A stretch of DNA of 33,172 bases from positions 1 through 33,172 of IMG/VR virus record IMGVR_UViG_3300023235_000078; one strand, written 5' to 3'. Each line of letters begins with the position of its first letter. Position 1 is the first letter of the stretch. Below the pieces are notes generated by a model, which made no database searches, was not told where the DNA came from, and was given only the letters and a program-made list of their open reading frames with translations. Made by a program: the position numbers and the translations under genes. Source of the stretch: a virus. This document shows, one piece after another, positions 30,449-33,172 of the stretch.

Positions 30449-32316
30449 CGTCGGCCATCCATCCGCACCTCTACCCGTGGCGAACCCTCGCGCCAAGCGA
30501 CGCCGAGATCATCGCTCTCGATGCGGTACACGAAACTCCGGCCACGCACGCGGATGTGCGCGTCCTTGGTGTATTGCTCTACCGGTGTGGTCGAAGATCG
30601 CGCGATCTCGTTCGCAGTTTCAGTGCCCACCGCGCCCCCGGGGAAGTCGCGGGGGGAGAGGGTGATATTGACGGAGGGGTTGGCGGTCTCAGATCCCGTG
30701 AAAGTGACGTCAGGGATGATGCGCCTCGCGAGCCCGAAGATATACCCTTCGCCGGGAACCGCCTCGAAGGCATCGCTCTCGATATAGGCATCGAGCGCCG
30801 TTGCCGGAGAGGTCGAACCATCGTCGCAGCCTTTTTCGTGATCGTACAGATAGCCATCGGCCCCGGCCGCGATAGGATAGCGGTTGAAGCTGCGGTCCAT
30901 CCAAGCGGTCCGGGCCATGGTCCCGCCATACCACACGTTCTCCATGTAGTTGAAGGTGATGTACCGGTCGACCTCTTTGGAGCCGCTGCTCGGATAGTGC
31001 CATGTGACCTCGTTGTCGCCCTTGTTGAGCGCGGCATAGACTTTGAGCCGTTGGGAGAAGTTGAGCTCGCCGAACACGAAGCTCCGCTGGTTGCAGGGGA
31101 CCGAGCGGACCGCGCCGTCATAAATGTAGAAGTTCTCCAGCCCCATCCAGAACACGACCTCGTTCACCTCGATCGCCGCGTTGGGCGACATGATGCTGGT
31201 ATTGGTCGACACAAGTTTTGTTCCGAAGAAGAACGGCGGGCCGGTGTAGCTGACCACATTCAAGGCCGTGTCGGTCCACAACAGCGCCTCGCGCTTGGTG
31301 AGGATCCCCGTAATCAGCTGAGAGCCCGTGCTCAATCGAAGCGACCCAGCGGAGTTGTCTGTATCCGGGATCCAGTCGAGGACGTTCTCTGCGTCGGGCC
31401 ACCGGATCAGCAGCGTGTCCTGCACACCGATGTCTTCGGCCGGGTCGCAGGCCACCGCGATCAGATGTCGGCTTTCCGATGACACGAGTATTTTCCGGGC
31501 AATAGTGGGGGCGCCATTCGACCCCGGCAGGGAGGTGATGTTCACAGCCCGAGTGCCGACGCTGCTAGACGCGTCCCAATAGTAGATCCCGCCGTTGCGA
31601 ATGTTCGCGACGAGGTCCTCCCCGAAAGCGTCCAGCGACCACAAGCGGAGCTGCTCGGTGATGTCTGTCGCGCCGCTCGCGGCCTCGCCCCACCCTCCGG
31701 CGCCGTACCCGTCCACGCCCCACCCGGTGCCAGCGACCGATGTGTCGAGACCGGGGTTGAGCTGATAAGCCGCGACAACCGAAACGCCCCCGCCCGAGGC
31801 CGTGGACGTCGCCGCGGTGGATACCTCGAAGGTAAAGCTGTTCGCAGTCGGCACAGCCGTGATCACGTGCTCTGCGTTGATCTCGTCAGCCGGGACCCCG
31901 CCCGTCGCCGTCGCCCCAGAAATCGTCACATACGCGCCGACAATTGCGCCGTGGGAGGTGTCGTTAAACGTGAGCGCGGGGGAGGTGTCTGTCGTGTCGA
32001 TGGGGTCGGCGCCAGCGGGATCCGTTGTGGCCCGGATCGGCGTAACGTCGTTCAGGGACCCGCCCTGCTCCAGATAGAGTTTCTTGTTGGTTCCGATGCA
32101 GATGTGATTGGTTCCGCTGAGAACGGTAAGAGGAAGCAGCGCCCGGGCGGTCCCCATAATTTGCGCAGCTGCGTACTTGGCCCACCCGCCGATCTTCTCA
32201 GGGAAGCCCATGCGGAAGCGCACCTTGTCGCTGTCCGACCACGTTGGGGCCTCGGCCGCGTAGTCGGTGGTGTCCTTATCGACACCGGGGGCGAATTTCA
32301 AGGTAACAAAAGGCAT
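30445..32316 (-). CDS. Tail/head-closure protein, beta-propeller-like (623 aa)
   Basis: Resembles the phage family with an N-terminal MPFVTLKFAPGVD, a DKVRFRMGFPEKIGGW segment and repeated Trp/Asp-rich strands (LWSLDAFGEDLVANI, YYWDASS, VVFWMGLENFYIYDGAVR), typical of P22 gp10-like or T7 tail tubular protein B-like proteins that close the head and form the tail hub. The choice between these is open. Residues about 95-190 look like an inserted Ig-like beta module (Thr/Ala-rich, DTSHGAIVGAYVTISG) that many phage relatives also carry. GGGAG lies seven bases before ATG 32316. It is followed by a small gene in an ATGA overlap. Confidence 0.75.
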   Translation of the reverse strand: MPFVTLKFAPGVDKDTTDYAAEAPTWSDSDKVRFRMGFPEKIGGWAKYAAAQIMGTARALLPLTVLSGTNHICIGTNKKLYLEQGGSLNDVTPIRATTDPAGADPIDTTDTSPALTFNDTSHGAIVGAYVTISGATATGGVPADEINAEHVITAVPTANSFTFEVSTAATSTASGGGVSVVAAYQLNPGLDTSVAGTGWGVDGYGAGGWGEAASGATDITEQLRLWSLDAFGEDLVANIRNGGIYYWDASSSVGTRAVNITSLPGSNGAPTIARKILVSSESRHLIAVACDPAEDIGVQDTLLIRWPDAENVLDWIPDTDNSAGSLRLSTGSQLITGILTKREALLWTDTALNVVSYTGPPFFFGTKLVSTNTSIMSPNAAIEVNEVVFWMGLENFYIYDGAVRSVPCNQRSFVFGELNFSQRLKVYAALNKGDNEVTWHYPSSGSKEVDRYITFNYMENVWYGGTMARTAWMDRSFNRYPIAAGADGYLYDHEKGCDDGSTSPATALDAYIESDAFEAVPGEGYIFGLARRIIPDVTFTGSETANPSVNITLSPRDFPGGAVGTETANEIARSSTTPVEQYTKDAHIRVRGRSFVYRIESDDLGVAWREGSPRVEVRMDGRR

Positions 32317-32342
32317 TTACGCGCTCCCGCTGTCCGCGCCCA

Positions 32343-32978
32343 TCAGAACAACTTCCCTACAGACTTGACGATATCCTTGGCCCCGGCGATGGTGCCTGAC
32401 ACGGTCGTTTCTTCCCCGCGTTTCCACTTACCGACCTCGCGAGCGCCGATATACGAAGCGATCACGCTGGAGGCTGTCGGAGCATACCATGAGTAGAGGG
32501 TCGTGAAACCAAAGTTTTCTTCGAGGATGGTGGGGGCCATGAACGTCGGCTCGAACACCCCGCCCCACGAACTGGCGATGTTTGCCGCCAGCAGCATGAA
32601 GAAGTCAACACCGATCACAAGGAAGATCGGATAGACCAACCCACGGGCCATGAGACGCACCAGCCACGGGCGTGTTGTCATGCGGAGGATAGCCACCTTC
32701 GCCGCTGCAGCCGGCGGGATCGCTGTCAGAGTGGAGGCGTTAACCTCGCCCTGCTCGGCCACCATACGGCGCGTCTCTGCCTCGAACTCCTTGAGCGGCA
32801 TCTCCATTTTGGTTTCCCATAGCCGTACTTGCTCCGGGGTCATCGTCTGGAGTTCAGCCTGAAACTCCTCGGGGGTTCCCGAGGTGGCCGGCTTACCGGT
32901 GACGGCCTCGTAGACTTCCTTCCCGACGCCGAAAAGTTTCAGTGCAGTTCCGGCCAGCGCGAGAAGGGGGAGAACCAT
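32343..32978 (-). CDS. Membrane protein, candidate holin-like (211 aa)
   Basis: ATG 32978 has GGAG eight bases upstream; a longer reading to 33083 lacks such a site. The N-terminus is hydrophobic (MVLPLLALAGTALKLFGVG). A charged helical region (40-95) precedes RPWLVRLMARGLVYPIFLVIG and VDFFMLLAANIAS, one or two membrane helices, then a third hydrophobic stretch around SSVIASYIG and a basic C-terminus. The layout resembles the 3-TM holins of gene transfer agents, but those are not identical in length, so a tail- or injection-related membrane protein is also possible. No endolysin is visible nearby. Confidence 0.6.
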   Translation of the reverse strand: MVLPLLALAGTALKLFGVGKEVYEAVTGKPATSGTPEEFQAELQTMTPEQVRLWETKMEMPLKEFEAETRRMVAEQGEVNASTLTAIPPAAAAKVAILRMTTRPWLVRLMARGLVYPIFLVIGVDFFMLLAANIASSWGGVFEPTFMAPTILEENFGFTTLYSWYAPTASSVIASYIGAREVGKWKRGEETTVSGTIAGAKDIVKSVGKLF

Positions 32979-32982
32979 TAGA

Positions 32983-33172
32983 TTAACTCCAAATGGGGAA
33001 GGTCGTGGAAACTCTGGTCCTTGCGGTCGAAGTCGCTGTCCCAGTCGCCATTGCAAGCATGATGTTGGCGCGCCAGTTCTCACGACCGGCTGCGATATAC
33101 AGGGAATCTCGCTTGCGAGCGTTTTGCCGGTCAGCCAGATAAGATTTCTCTAGGTCGGCTTCCATCTCTGCC
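32983..33172 (-). CDS. C-terminal part of an unknown late protein (start beyond right edge)
   Basis: The frame is open to the last base, so the ATG at 33165 may be internal. The visible tail, with KSYLADRQNARKRDSLYIAA followed by a WRANIMLAM segment, is a charged helix then a Thr/Ser-rich end. No family recognised. It stops four bases before the ATG of the membrane protein gene, so both are in one operon. Confidence 0.6.
   Translation of the reverse strand, partial: AEMEADLEKSYLADRQNARKRDSLYIAAGRENWRANIMLAMATGTATSTARTRVSTTFPIWS

Overview
The window is part of the genome of a tailed, podovirus-like phage, probably infecting an alphaproteobacterium. I infer this from the gene content: a complete phage replication set, a 2,877-residue virion polyvalent protein, long virion proteins with disordered and glycine-rich parts, dense packing and ATGA stop/start overlaps. 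The DNA is GC-rich. A LexA-type site of the alphaproteobacterial form (GTTC-N7-GTTC) points to the same host class. No terminase, portal, major capsid, integrase or lysozyme gene is visible, so both edges cut into a larger genome. Names of families below come from recognising motifs by eye, not from a search.

Layout. (1) Positions 1-2394, + strand: the end of a VWA/DUF2201 protein, a 293-residue protein of unknown function, a small ribbon-helix-helix-like protein and a membrane-anchored protein. Two of these genes share an identical 35-base hairpin leader. The unit ends at a strong intrinsic terminator (2419-2455). (2) 2456-2796: a gene-free, AT-rich gap between convergent units, with three hairpins in a row. 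(3) 13098-2797, - strand: the replication and recombination operon, in transcription order HTH protein, VRR-NUC nuclease, SNF2-like helicase, DUF2800 RecB/Cas4-like nuclease, DUF2815-type ssDNA-binding protein with poly-Asp tail, DEDDh exonuclease, a 60-residue protein, family A DNA polymerase with an intein, PD-(D/E)XK nuclease, and a prim-pol/DUF5906 primase-helicase. (4) 13181-16851, + strand: small accessory genes, including a dATP/dGTP diphosphohydrolase-like protein, a second RHH-like protein, an MGYTHYW-family protein behind a sigma70 promoter overlapped by LexA half-sites, and an ADP-ribosylglycohydrolase. (5) 33172-16805, - strand: late virion genes, in transcription order a partial protein, a holin-like membrane protein, a tail/head-closure beta-propeller-like protein, a 104-residue protein, a 478-residue virion protein, a GNAT-like protein, two long virion proteins and the giant polyvalent protein.

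How they work together. The - strand operon can prime, unwind, copy, coat and trim DNA with little need for the host. The + strand genes probably adjust nucleotide pools and host physiology early on. The late genes appear to build the tail and the set of proteins ejected with the DNA.

Most notable: the polymerase intein carries an HNH homing endonuclease in a different reading frame (+1), with its own Shine-Dalgarno and ATG, while the intein frame stays open throughout. Next are an ADP-ribosyltransferase-like domain in the virion giant and an ADP-ribosylglycohydrolase whose genes overlap tail to tail, a nested 62-codon ORF with a strong ribosome-binding site inside the giant gene, and the LexA-type promoter.
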